A program made the position numbers and the translations under genes. Shown one piece after another: positions 1 to 6,341 of a DNA stretch of 10,771 nt. The stretch is taken from contig CAZBEI010000078.1 of the NCBI GenBank assembly GCA_964490895.1, forward strand, positions 1 through 10,771. Reading direction: 5' to 3'. This stretch comes from JACRAO01 sp964490895 (GTDB lineage Bacteria; Bdellovibrionota; UBA1018). Position 1 is the stretch's first letter, and the number at the start of each line of letters is the position of its first letter. Under the pieces are notes generated by a model. That model saw only the letters and a program-made list of their open reading frames with translations. It was not told the origin of the DNA and searched no databases.

Positions 1-457
1 GTGATTTTTGCTAGAATTTAAGGGATTTAATTCAATATTCACTCAGAAAAACTAATCACAAATTTTGTGTAAAAAAAAGAAAATAAATCTTATTCTGTAT
101 TTTTTTCTCGTGATTACACTGCTAACTCCGAACTCGCTCTAAATAATCAGGGCGATGTATTTGCTCTAAAAAACTGGAATACGGAAAAATTCGTCGAGAA
201 AATGGACACGACGACAATTATGACAATGATTCAGATGCTTCAACAACAGCTCTTGCAAGCCCAGAATGAGAATATCACTAAAGTGTTGCCGAATAAGTCC
301 GAAGAACTCCTCAAAACTCCGAAAGCTTTGACAATAGCCTCTGAAATGACCCCTTTTTGTAACGCCAGTGTAACGGCGCGGAACAAAACCCTAACTAAAG
401 TGCAACCAAATTTTTCGCCCAAATCAGAAAACAGCTTTAAATTAAATAAGTTAGATG
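1..457. other. AT-rich stretch with no convincing gene, beyond the tRNA-Gln 3' end
   Basis: I cannot support a gene here. The first 120 bases are very AT-rich, with an A run at 71-78 and a T run at 100-106. A plus-strand frame stays open from 73 through the tRNA gene, but its first ATG is at 202 and its last part is only the antisense of the tRNA. The part before the tRNA reads like plausible protein (Thr/Met/Gln-rich around residues 1-25 of the 202 start) but matches no family I know, so it could be a decayed gene remnant or chance. The stretch adjoins the 3' end of a tRNA, a usual target for integrating elements, but no integrase gene or repeated tRNA end is visible. Confidence 0.5.
57..69. 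repeat. Short perfect palindrome CACAAA-T-TTTGTG
   Basis: Six-base arms, 57-62 and 64-69, flank a single central T. A second inverted pair surrounds it: TAATCAC at 53-59 and GTGATTA at 110-116. On the minus strand the palindrome is followed after five bases by a TTTTT run, so it could be a weak AT-rich terminator for transcripts from the tRNA side; it could also be an operator or chance in AT-rich DNA. No function can be assigned. Confidence 0.3.
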
Positions 458-532
458 TGGCTGGGGCGCTAGGATTCGAACCTAGGAATACTGGAATCAA
501 AATCCAGGAGCTTACCACTTGCCGACGCCCCA
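458..532 (-). tRNA. tRNA-Gln, anticodon TTG
   Basis: This 75-nt glutamine tRNA reads CAA codons, and CAG by wobble. Read on the minus strand from 532, the acceptor arm TGGGGCG pairs with CGCCCCA, followed by discriminator G and an encoded CCA end at 460-458. The anticodon stem CTGGA/TCCAG (507-503 and 495-491) encloses loop TTTTGAT, giving anticodon TTG at 500-498. The T arm carries GGTTCGAATCC. The sequence closely resembles enterobacterial tRNA-Gln as I remember it. It lies 74 bp after spoVG on the same strand with no clear terminator between them, so it may be processed from a spoVG transcript or use its own weak promoter in 533-606. Confidence 0.97.
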
Positions 533-606
533 ATCTTTAACAAGGAAGTATTACTAGGTTTATTCATCAAAAAATATAAGGCTGCAAGACAAATTACACG
601 GTTTTT

Positions 607-936
607 CTAAGTAGACCCCTCGGTGGGGGTAGTGGCTGAATCAGGTGGCAAACTCGATTCCTCACTCCTTGTGCCTGCAGGCTTTTTGATCTCAGCAAGA
701 TAGGCCTCTAAAATTTTCTTTTCCATGACTGTACGAGTCTCTTGGTTCAGGGGATGAGCAATGTCTTTAAAGACCCCATCTTTTCGCCGTTTGCTCGGCA
801 TCGCTACAAACAAACCGGCGGTTCCACTGATGATTTTTAGATCCCGAACAACAAAGCAATTATCTAAAACGATGGTGATATAAGCTTTTAATTTATCTTC
901 GTTGACCATGAAAACTTTTACTTCTGTAATATCCAT
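607..936 (-). CDS. spoVG: SpoVG family nucleic-acid-binding regulator
   Basis: SpoVG proteins are small DNA- and RNA-binding regulators, first known from sporulation and septation in Bacillus but also present in spirochaetes and some non-sporulating Gram-negatives. The 109-residue product shows the whole family core at residues 1-84: an N-terminal MDITEVKVFMVNEDKLKAY, the stretch CFVVRDLKII, and the signature GLFVAMPSKRRKDG near 41-54 followed by FKDIAHPLN and a C-terminal helix (ETR to EAYL). The last 25 or so residues form a low-complexity Ser/Thr/Pro/Glu tail, so it is a little longer than the usual 85-100. The start is well set by AAAGGAGTGA seven bases before the ATG. A promoter lies at 986-1014. 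The family call is firm; the role in this organism, presumably not sporulation, is unknown. Confidence 0.95.
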   Translation of the reverse strand: MDITEVKVFMVNEDKLKAYITIVLDNCFVVRDLKIISGTAGLFVAMPSKRRKDGVFKDIAHPLNQETRTVMEKKILEAYLAEIKKPAGTRSEESSLPPDSATTPTEGST

Positions 937-985
937 AAGCTCACTCCTTTTGGTGATGCCTCAATAACCAAGACCCATTACTCTT

Positions 986-1014
986 ATTTTAGTTGAGCCT
1001 TGTGAATATTTCAA
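986..1014 (-). promoter_or_regulatory. Sigma70-type promoter for spoVG
   Basis: Read on the minus strand, a -35 box TTGAAA (1014-1009) is separated by exactly 17 bp from a -10 box TAAAAT (991-986). Each matches the consensus at five of six positions. Transcription would begin near 979, leaving a leader of about 40 nt before the spoVG ATG at 936, with its strong ribosome binding site in that leader. It separates spoVG from the htrA gene upstream. Confidence 0.65.
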
Positions 1015-1046
1015 ATTTCTTGTTATTAAATAAAGCGATTCAGCGG

Positions 1047-1069
1047 TTATTGGACATAACAGCCAATAA
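1047..1069. repeat. Inverted repeat TTATTGG / CCAATAA between htrA and spoVG
   Basis: Seven-base arms (1047-1053 and 1063-1069) flank a 9-nt loop, 20 bp past the htrA stop codon and upstream of the spoVG promoter. Neither strand has a T run directly after the stem, so it is a poor intrinsic terminator. It might be a Rho-dependent or processing end for htrA mRNA, an operator upstream of spoVG, or chance. Confidence 0.3.
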
Positions 1070-1088
1070 ATAAAAGTTATTTAGTATG

Positions 1089-2672
1089 TTACTCTTTCTT
1101 GAGATCCAAGATAATCACAGAGTAACCTTCTCTGCCCTGAGGATCCGCTCGCCTGACCCTGAGTAAATAGCTCTTTTTGTCCTTCACAACGCTATAAAAG
1201 GATTCGGGGTCTTTTATTAGCTTTTGATCTACCTCTACGATCACATCCCCACGCATAAGGCCGGCCTTATCTGCTTTACCCCCATACTGGATCTGCGTCA
1301 CAATCACCCCTGTCAATTTTTCAGGGAGATTTAACTCCTTAGCTAGTTTTTTATTGATTTCTTCTATCTCCATCCCTGTCTCAGCATGAGTGGGTCCTTT
1401 AGATTTCTTTTTGGGCTTTGTTTCTGTCTCAGCGGATGTTCCAAAGCCAGGCCTTTGAGCAATTTGAATTTTAAATTCTTTTACAGTGCTACTTCGATTT
1501 ACTTTGAGGGTAGCTGTTTCGCCTACACTCATTGCAGTGACCTCTCCAATTAGCTCTGCTGGCGTGTGAACGGGCTTTCCATTAAACTCAGTAATAACAT
1601 CATAGGGCTTTATTCCTGCCTTATCAGCAGGCTCGCCCGGATACACATCGGCAACTAGCGGTGCTTGTAAGTCTTTAGGTAAACCAAGTTTTACAGCAAT
1701 TTCTGAGGACAAATCGATAATTTGAACTCCAATATAACCTCGCGCCACGGTGCCTTTTTGCTTGAGCTGAGTCAGAACTTTCTTAGCTAAATTGATCGGG
1801 ATAGCAAATCCAATACCCTGAGCTCTTTGATCGATCGCATTGTTGATCCCAATAACTTCTCCTTTTAAATTACAAAGAGGGCCTCCACTATTTCCAGGAT
1901 TGATGGGAGCGTCTGTCTGAAGATGATTGGCCAATGCAAACCCGGGCAAACTTCTCACCTTTGCAGAAATAACTCCATGCGTTACGGTGTGGCCTTGCCC
2001 AAATGGGTTGCCCACTGCAAAGACATACTCGCCTACTTCTAAGGCATCGGAGTCCCCTAAAACTACTGGGACCATCTGCCTTTTACTTTTTACTTTGATC
2101 AGAGCTAAATCTAATTCTGGATCTCGACCCACCACTTCGCCGTCTGTGGATTTTTCGTTGGCCTCTTCTGTAAATTGAATCTTGATCTCGTCAGCTCCAG
2201 CCACAACATGGTTGTTGGTCAAAATAAGGCCAGTCGAATCGATAATAAACCCCGTGCCTAAAGCCATCGCCTTGGGGCCACCTTTCCCTGGACCCCCAGG
2301 GGCAGGCTTGCTGGGAGGAGTCTCCTCATCTTCATCTGTCTGTCCGCCAAATCCTCTCCCACCAAATTGTCTAAAAAAATCTTCGAAAAATCTTCTCAAA
2401 TCCTCTTGGCCTCCGCGCCCCATGGAAGAATTGATTGCGGTCAGGGTTGAGATATTCACCACAGATGGAAGCACTTTTTTCGCTGGTTTTACAAAAATAT
2501 TGGCTTCGAGAGTTGCAGCACCTGGCGTGTCTGATGAAACAGCATAAGCACGGGAGCCCACTTCTTTGGGCAATTGGAAGCAACTCGTACAAAGAATCGC
2601 TGCTAAAACAAATGAAAAGCAGGCCAATAGAACAAATTTCATCCCGCCATTATTTCCAAATCTTGTTCGCAT
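1089..2672 (-). CDS. HtrA/Deg family periplasmic serine protease with two PDZ domains
   Basis: This is a trypsin-like protease and chaperone of the DegP/DegQ/HtrA family, which degrades misfolded envelope proteins. In the 527-residue product a hydrophobic signal segment spans about 12-31, with a possible cut after the AYA at 42-44. The protease domain carries the full triad: His155 (TNNHVV), Asp188 (ELDLAL) and Ser262 (NPGNSGGPL). PDZ1 lies near 311-410 and PDZ2 near 435-525. Between Val70 and the catalytic core is a Gly/Pro/Glu-rich loop (about 85-135), where DegP has its LA loop. A Lys-rich linker (419-426) precedes PDZ2. The ATG at 2672 is preferred over an upstream ATG at 2747, because AGGA lies five bases before it and the longer start would run through the end of the DUF1844 gene. 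Last in a likely minus-strand operon. Which Deg paralogue it is cannot be told. Confidence 0.95.
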   Translation of the reverse strand: MRTRFGNNGGMKFVLLACFSFVLAAILCTSCFQLPKEVGSRAYAVSSDTPGAATLEANIFVKPAKKVLPSVVNISTLTAINSSMGRGGQEDLRRFFEDFFRQFGGRGFGGQTDEDEETPPSKPAPGGPGKGGPKAMALGTGFIIDSTGLILTNNHVVAGADEIKIQFTEEANEKSTDGEVVGRDPELDLALIKVKSKRQMVPVVLGDSDALEVGEYVFAVGNPFGQGHTVTHGVISAKVRSLPGFALANHLQTDAPINPGNSGGPLCNLKGEVIGINNAIDQRAQGIGFAIPINLAKKVLTQLKQKGTVARGYIGVQIIDLSSEIAVKLGLPKDLQAPLVADVYPGEPADKAGIKPYDVITEFNGKPVHTPAELIGEVTAMSVGETATLKVNRSSTVKEFKIQIAQRPGFGTSAETETKPKKKSKGPTHAETGMEIEEINKKLAKELNLPEKLTGVIVTQIQYGGKADKAGLMRGDVIVEVDQKLIKDPESFYSVVKDKKSYLLRVRRADPQGREGYSVIILDLKKE

Positions 2673-2679
2673 TGTTTTC

Positions 2680-2943
2680 CTATCCCTGCACTTCGATATA
2701 GCGCATTCTAAGTTCAAATAGCAATTGCTCAAGCAATCGATCTTCATCCGAAGTCCGATTGCCTTTTGTTTTTTCTAGAATCAACTCTAAGAGATCAATA
2801 TTTTGCTTGGCCAATTCTAAATTGACACGCGGTGCCTTCGGGTTGCCTTCTATGCCGAGACCTAAGCCCATGTAAGCTGCCGAAGAAACAGACAATATAA
2901 AAGTCGTAAAATCTATTTTTGGAATCGAAGAAAGTTCCGCCAT
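2680..2943 (-). CDS. DUF1844 family protein
   Basis: An 87-residue protein matching the DUF1844 family, small proteins of unknown function common in Deltaproteobacteria and related phyla. The family pattern is clear: an N-terminal segment IDFTTFILSVSSAAYMGLG (residues 10-28), then NLELAKQNIDLLELILEKTKG (about 41-61), and the ending LLEQLLFELRMRYIE (70-84). The first segment is moderately hydrophobic. The gene is 21 bp after the membrane protein and 7 bp before htrA on the same strand, with its TAG stop inside the htrA ribosome binding site, so co-expression with the protease is likely. The ATG at 2943 follows an in-frame TAG, so no longer start exists, yet no ribosome binding site is visible: the region reads CCCTCC instead. 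Family certain, function unknown. Confidence 0.9.
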   Translation of the reverse strand: MAELSSIPKIDFTTFILSVSSAAYMGLGLGIEGNPKAPRVNLELAKQNIDLLELILEKTKGNRTSDEDRLLEQLLFELRMRYIEVQG

Positions 2944-2964
2944 CTAAAGGAGGGTTTACTCTGC

Positions 2965-3483
2965 TCAGACGAGAGATTCAAGATGAAAATAATCAGACTC
3001 TCCAAAAAAATGAGCTAAAGAGACAAAAAACCGATGAATGCCATAGAAAAATACAAATACGATAAAAGAAAGGGGAGCTAGGTTTTCTTCTTGTCTCATC
3101 CCGATCAGGCATCTAACCCAAGCTTTTGGAGCCAGTTTTAATGACAAAAAAGCGAGGAGAGAAAAATAACCTTCTAAAACGACAGTCCATTTTTTTAAAT
3201 AATTTGTCGAATCTAAAACGACCTTGCCTAGATGCTCCTCGCCCATTCTCACCAATGCGCCTTGGCTTAAAATCAGAATTCCGGTTCCAAACAGACCGCG
3301 CATAGCATGAGCATGAACATGAGGGTTTTGATAAAAATACACCCTTACTCCTTGTAACTCATCTGCAAATCCCAATAGCTGAAAGGGATGTGCTCTGAAA
3401 ATTTTGATATAAATTTTTTCTTGAAAAAGGAAAACAAGGCCGAAGCAGGCCAAAACAGAACCTAAAATAATCCTAAGCGCCAT
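2965..3483 (-). CDS. Multi-pass membrane protein of unknown function with a His cluster
   Basis: I do not recognise this 172-residue protein. Hydrophobic stretches near 3-21, 62-76, 103-118 and 137-157 suggest three or four membrane segments. Residues 53-61 hold a histidine cluster, His55-x-His57-x-His59, just before the second hydrophobic stretch, and more His residues lie near 150-167 (His150, His158, His167). That pattern could bind metal or haem, but this is a guess. The start is an ATG with only a weak GAAG eight or so bases upstream. It sits 80 bp after the PilT-like gene and 21 bp before DUF1844, all on the minus strand, so it may be in one transcription unit with them. The length and lack of stops in a dense minus-strand run support a real gene. 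Confidence 0.8.
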   Translation of the reverse strand: MALRIILGSVLACFGLVFLFQEKIYIKIFRAHPFQLLGFADELQGVRVYFYQNPHVHAHAMRGLFGTGILILSQGALVRMGEEHLGKVVLDSTNYLKKWTVVLEGYFSLLAFLSLKLAPKAWVRCLIGMRQEENLAPLSFIVFVFFYGIHRFFVSLAHFFGESDYFHLESLV

Positions 3484-3548
3484 GTCAAAAACTTCACACT
3501 TTTGGATAACCGAGTCAATGCTTAACTATGATTCTATTTTTAGTTCTC

Positions 3549-3554
3549 ATTATA
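3549..3554 (-). promoter_or_regulatory. Possible -10 box upstream of the membrane protein/DUF1844/htrA genes
   Basis: A perfect TATAAT reads on the minus strand just after the pilT-like stop codon, about 65 bp before the membrane protein ATG. No good -35 box sits 16-18 bp upstream of it, and it is not an exact extended -10. A second weak box, TAGAAT, lies further downstream. This may be an internal promoter for the last three genes of the run. Confidence 0.25.
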
Positions 3555-3563
3555 AACACCCAG

Positions 3564-4745
3564 CTAAACGATTTTCTTGGTCAATGACAAGATGGGAACT
3601 GTTTCGTTGTGCATCACGCCTGTGAGCCTTAGCCTTAAATCTGCAGAGTTGTTCGAAGACTTCAAAGCTTCTTCGGATGTAATAATCCCTTGAGATACGA
3701 GTTTCTCTAACGCTAAGTTCATAGATTGCATTTTATAATAATGACTGGAATTTTCGATCATTTCTGGAATTCCGCCTCTTTCATTTTTTCGGATGCACTC
3801 CTGAATGCTTGGAGAATTGATCAGAATCTCGCATGCGGGCACTAATCCCACTCCATCAGCTCTTGTCAAAAGCTGCTGACTGATGACTCCAATAAGACTT
3901 GAAGCAAGCTGAATGCGCACTTGATTTTGCGCTTCGGCTGGAAAGACATCTAAAATTCGATCCACCGTACTTTTGGCGTCATTGGTGTGCAAAGTAGAAA
4001 CAACCAAATGTCCTGTCTCCGCTGCTGTAAGGGCTGCCTGAATCGTCTCGAAATCTCGCATCTCCCCAATCACGATGACATCTGGATCTTGTCGCAAACC
4101 AGCCCTCAGCGCATCTTTCATACTTAAAACATCAGAGCCTACCTCTCTTTGAGCAATGCTCGAGCGTTCGTCTTGAAAAGAGAACTCAATCGGATCTTCT
4201 AGGGTTAAAATATGCAACGAATTATTTTCATTGAGATGTTTTACAATAGCAGCAAGTGTCGTAGATTTGCCGGAACCACTTGCCCCTGTGATCAATAGCA
4301 AACCTCTTTGTATCTCGCATAATTCTTTGATTACAGGAGGGATGTGGAGTTCATCTAAACTTGCAATTTTCATCGGAATCATTCGCAAAGCCGCAGAAAC
4401 AGTATCTCGTTGAAAATAGACATTGCATCTGATTCGGCCCACTCCCTTAACTTCGAACGAAAAATCAATTTGACGTTTTTCTTCGAGTTCTCTTGCCTGT
4501 TTTTTAGATAGCAAACTATAGAGAATCGATTTGACTTGTTCTGGAACAAGCTCAGGTAATTTTGCAGGGATGAGTCGGCCGTTGATCCGATACAGGGGCG
4601 ATCGATTGGCTTTGATGTGTAGGTCAGAAGCATTGTATTTGACCATGGCTCTGATTAAATACTTAAGCTGTACTTTAGAGTTTTGTTTAGTGTTTGCCTT
4701 CATTGCTTCAAACGCTGGATCTGGAATTTCAGGTTGTGTAATCAT
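3564..4745 (-). CDS. PilT-like type IV pilus retraction ATPase
   Basis: Hexameric PilT/PilU-type ATPases pull in type IV pili and drive twitching motility. The 393-residue product has all the hallmarks: the N-terminal ASDLHI (39-44) and RINGRL (53-58), Walker A GASGSGKST (154-162, Lys160), Asp box TLEDPIEF (181-188), Walker B DVIVIGEMRD with Glu228, and the His box GHLVVSTLHTND (245-256). The AIRNLIRE motif typical of the PilT C-terminus is absent, and the equivalent region reads SIQECIRKN (313-321), so it may be a PilU-like or diverged PilT. The start is placed at ATG 4745, whose ATGA overlaps the TGA stop of the GAF gene; an upstream ATG at 4856 would lie deep in that gene. No pilin or other pilus gene is nearby. 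Confidence 0.93.
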   Translation of the reverse strand: MITQPEIPDPAFEAMKANTKQNSKVQLKYLIRAMVKYNASDLHIKANRSPLYRINGRLIPAKLPELVPEQVKSILYSLLSKKQARELEEKRQIDFSFEVKGVGRIRCNVYFQRDTVSAALRMIPMKIASLDELHIPPVIKELCEIQRGLLLITGASGSGKSTTLAAIVKHLNENNSLHILTLEDPIEFSFQDERSSIAQREVGSDVLSMKDALRAGLRQDPDVIVIGEMRDFETIQAALTAAETGHLVVSTLHTNDAKSTVDRILDVFPAEAQNQVRIQLASSLIGVISQQLLTRADGVGLVPACEILINSPSIQECIRKNERGGIPEMIENSSHYYKMQSMNLALEKLVSQGIITSEEALKSSNNSADLRLRLTGVMHNETVPILSLTKKIV

Positions 4746-5392
4746 GCCGCTTTTTGGATCATCCCAGAAGAGTTGCCAGCAGAGTTTTGGAGTGCCCATG
4801 CTAAAATGAGCCTTGCTTCGATTGCTTTGGCTGACTGCAGGGAGAGGTAGGTGCAAAGATCCATGTCCTCTGGCGAATAATTTTCTGCTCCCACTCTATT
4901 GAGGAGTTCAATGACTCCAAAAGTTTTTCCGCGGATCACAACAGGCACTGCAAGCACGTTTCTGGCCTTAAACCCAACCGCATCTTCAATTGATTTTAAA
5001 TAGACATCATTTTCTTCCATTGCATTGACCCTAATTCCTTGTCTATTTTGTGCTACTTGTCCAACCAGTCCTTTTCCCAAGGGCACAATAAATTGTGGAA
5101 TTCGATCTGAGCTACTACCGACCACTGATCGGAAAAATAAAACCCCTTTTTTTTCATCCACCTCTAAGATCGATCCTGCTTCACTTTTTATAATTTTCAT
5201 AATGCTGATTAAAACTTCTCTCATAAAATCATGAAACTTTAGGTCTTTTATAATGAGTTCTAAGAGGGTTTCTGAAAACAGGGCTTTGCAAGACAAGAGC
5301 CCCGTAGACTCGCTAGAAAAGAAGGAGCCCACTTCCTGCGAAGGCGCATCTGGCATTGGGGGCGACTCTAAAACAATAGGTTGATCAGTCAT
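4742..5392 (-). CDS. GAF-domain sensor protein, coupled to the PilT-like ATPase
   Basis: The 216-residue soluble protein has one GAF domain at about 55-195, a fold that binds small ligands such as cyclic nucleotides or haem, or senses redox state. Seen directly are the helix MREVLISIMKIIKSEAGSILEVD, the stretch VPLGKGLVGQVAQNRQGIRVN (about 103-123), and KARNVLAVPVVIRGKTFGVIELLN (142-165), all typical of GAF. About 50 acidic and Ser-rich residues precede it, and no output domain follows, so it presumably acts through a partner. The start has AAGGAGTGA upstream of the ATG. The stop overlaps the PilT-like start (ATGA), so the two are translationally coupled and the obvious partner is that ATPase. 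The ligand cannot be predicted from the sequence. Confidence 0.88.
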   Translation of the reverse strand: MTDQPIVLESPPMPDAPSQEVGSFFSSESTGLLSCKALFSETLLELIIKDLKFHDFMREVLISIMKIIKSEAGSILEVDEKKGVLFFRSVVGSSSDRIPQFIVPLGKGLVGQVAQNRQGIRVNAMEENDVYLKSIEDAVGFKARNVLAVPVVIRGKTFGVIELLNRVGAENYSPEDMDLCTYLSLQSAKAIEARLILAWALQNSAGNSSGMIQKAA

Positions 5393-5448
5393 CGCACGTT
5401 CACTCCTTGTCTACTGATCGGCACTATGTAAAAATTAATGAAGTGACA

Positions 5449-5865
5449 ATGACTAAAACGACTAAAATCATTGCCTTTTTTCTGTTTTTCCTCTGGAGTT
5501 GTGGAAAAGGCACACTGCCTGCCTCAAATGACCCAGCCCCAATAGGAACCATTGTCGCACAGGGACAATTTGTGGGGTTGAATGGAAAAGCAGTGAGTGG
5601 TGCCGCTGTTATTTACCAAACCAGCTCTGACGGAAACTACGTCGTGCGAATAGAAGGGATTGTCACACCCATCGAAAATGGCCTCGAAGTCATTGCTAAA
5701 ACCTCTACGGCCACAGTTTTACAGACTGTTCTCAGATCCACACGTGGAACTCAAAACTACTCTGTCACAGTGGCTGGGGTAGTCCTATGGTCTTCTGTGT
5801 CTATTTTTTCTACACTTACAAACCTTGCATACGGAACCGCACTCCTGACCGCTGTGACGCGCTAA
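5449..5865 (+). CDS. Putative lipoprotein with a DM13-like domain
   Basis: A 138-residue exported protein. Residues 5-18 form a hydrophobic signal ending in LWSC, with Cys18 the likely lipid-modified residue; Trp at -2 is unusual for a lipobox. The mature part (about 33-136) follows the DM13 pattern: GQFVGLNGKAVSGAAVIY, then NYVVRIEGI, NGLEVIAKTS, RGTQNYSV, and WSSVSIFSTLTNLAYGTALL. DM13 domains are proposed to have redox or electron-transfer roles, but the Cys seen in many members is missing: the mature protein has no Cys after the lipid one. The ATG at 5449 places the signal peptide at the N-terminus; an in-frame TTG at 5407 is less likely. It is divergent from the GAF gene (56 bp) and its TAA overlaps the stop of the convergent lipoprotein gene. 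The family call is tentative. Confidence 0.7.
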   Translation: MTKTTKIIAFFLFFLWSCGKGTLPASNDPAPIGTIVAQGQFVGLNGKAVSGAAVIYQTSSDGNYVVRIEGIVTPIENGLEVIAKTSTATVLQTVLRSTRGTQNYSVTVAGVVLWSSVSIFSTLTNLAYGTALLTAVTR

Positions 5866-6341
5866 GGCAAAGTGAGTTCGTTTTGATACTCAATGAGTTC
5901 CTTCATGTTGTGGACATCGGCTATGTACCACTGCCCTGATTCCTGTACCATCTGACAGGATTTTTTATTTGTGATTTTAGCATTTTTGCCTTTGGCTTGG
6001 TCAATGTAACTCAGTTCATAAGTGATACTCACCTCATGGGGAGAAAGATTTTTTATCTCACTAAAACCAAGCCTGAGAAATTTTCGCTTTGCCACAATAA
6101 AAGCTTGTCTAAACTGATCGTCATTCCAGGCACTGAGTCTATTTTTTGCCTGCCCGGTCAAAAACCCGATGAGCTCTTTGCGATCTTCTGGTTTATTTAC
6201 TTCAAAGCTTTTAGAAATATAATCCGAAAGTCTTTTTTTTGGATCATTTATTTCTGTTCTATTATCTACACAACCCACACAGCTCCAAAGATGAAAACAC
6301 AGAAAGATTCCAACCATTCCATAGAAAGTTTTATAAAACAT
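5862..6341 (-). CDS. Putative lipoprotein of unknown function
   Basis: A 159-residue exported protein with a hydrophobic signal at 5-20 ending LWSC, so Cys21 is the likely lipid attachment site; Cys24 follows closely. The mature part is charged and soluble. Its C-terminal half (about 85-150: an ITYELSYID strand, then SCQMVQESGQWYIADVHNMKEL) has the look of a small alpha+beta fold such as the NTF2-like or DUF4878-type lipoproteins, where a closing GxWxI strand is usual. That is a resemblance only. The start is ATG 6341, with AAGGAG six bases upstream; an in-frame TTG at 6368 lacks this. It overlaps the end of the PilZ-like gene by 11 bp on the same strand, so the two are very likely co-translated. 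Its TAG stop shares two bases with the TAA of the convergent lipoprotein gene. Confidence 0.8.
   Translation of the reverse strand: MFYKTFYGMVGIFLCFHLWSCVGCVDNRTEINDPKKRLSDYISKSFEVNKPEDRKELIGFLTGQAKNRLSAWNDDQFRQAFIVAKRKFLRLGFSEIKNLSPHEVSITYELSYIDQAKGKNAKITNKKSCQMVQESGQWYIADVHNMKELIEYQNELTLP

Noticed and set aside
240..533. Minus-strand open frame of 97 codons
   Set aside because: It starts inside the tRNA, and its first 25 or so residues are a translation of the tRNA itself, a common artefact.
202..540. Plus-strand open frame of 112 codons crossing the tRNA
   Set aside because: Its last third is the antisense of the tRNA-Gln gene, it has no ribosome binding site, and the rest matches no family I know.
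615..630. GC-rich hairpin ACCCC/GGGGT near the spoVG stop as a terminator
   Set aside because: It lies within the coding end, and no T run follows on the minus strand (the sequence continues with CTACTTAG then A's).
1927..2701. Plus-strand open frames opposite htrA
   Set aside because: They are antisense to the conserved protease and DUF1844 coding sequence and show no family resemblance.
2673..2747. Longer N-terminus for HtrA from ATG 2747
   Set aside because: It would overlap the conserved end of the DUF1844 gene and push the signal segment inward; ATG 2672 has an AGGA at the right distance.
4746..4856. Longer N-terminus for the PilT-like protein from ATG 4856
   Set aside because: It would overlap the GAF gene by over 100 bp, adds residues not typical of the family, and the ATGA overlap at 4745 is a better start.
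5407..5448. TTG start for the DM13-like lipoprotein
   Set aside because: It would add 14 polar residues before the signal peptide; the ATG at 5449 gives a normal lipoprotein signal.
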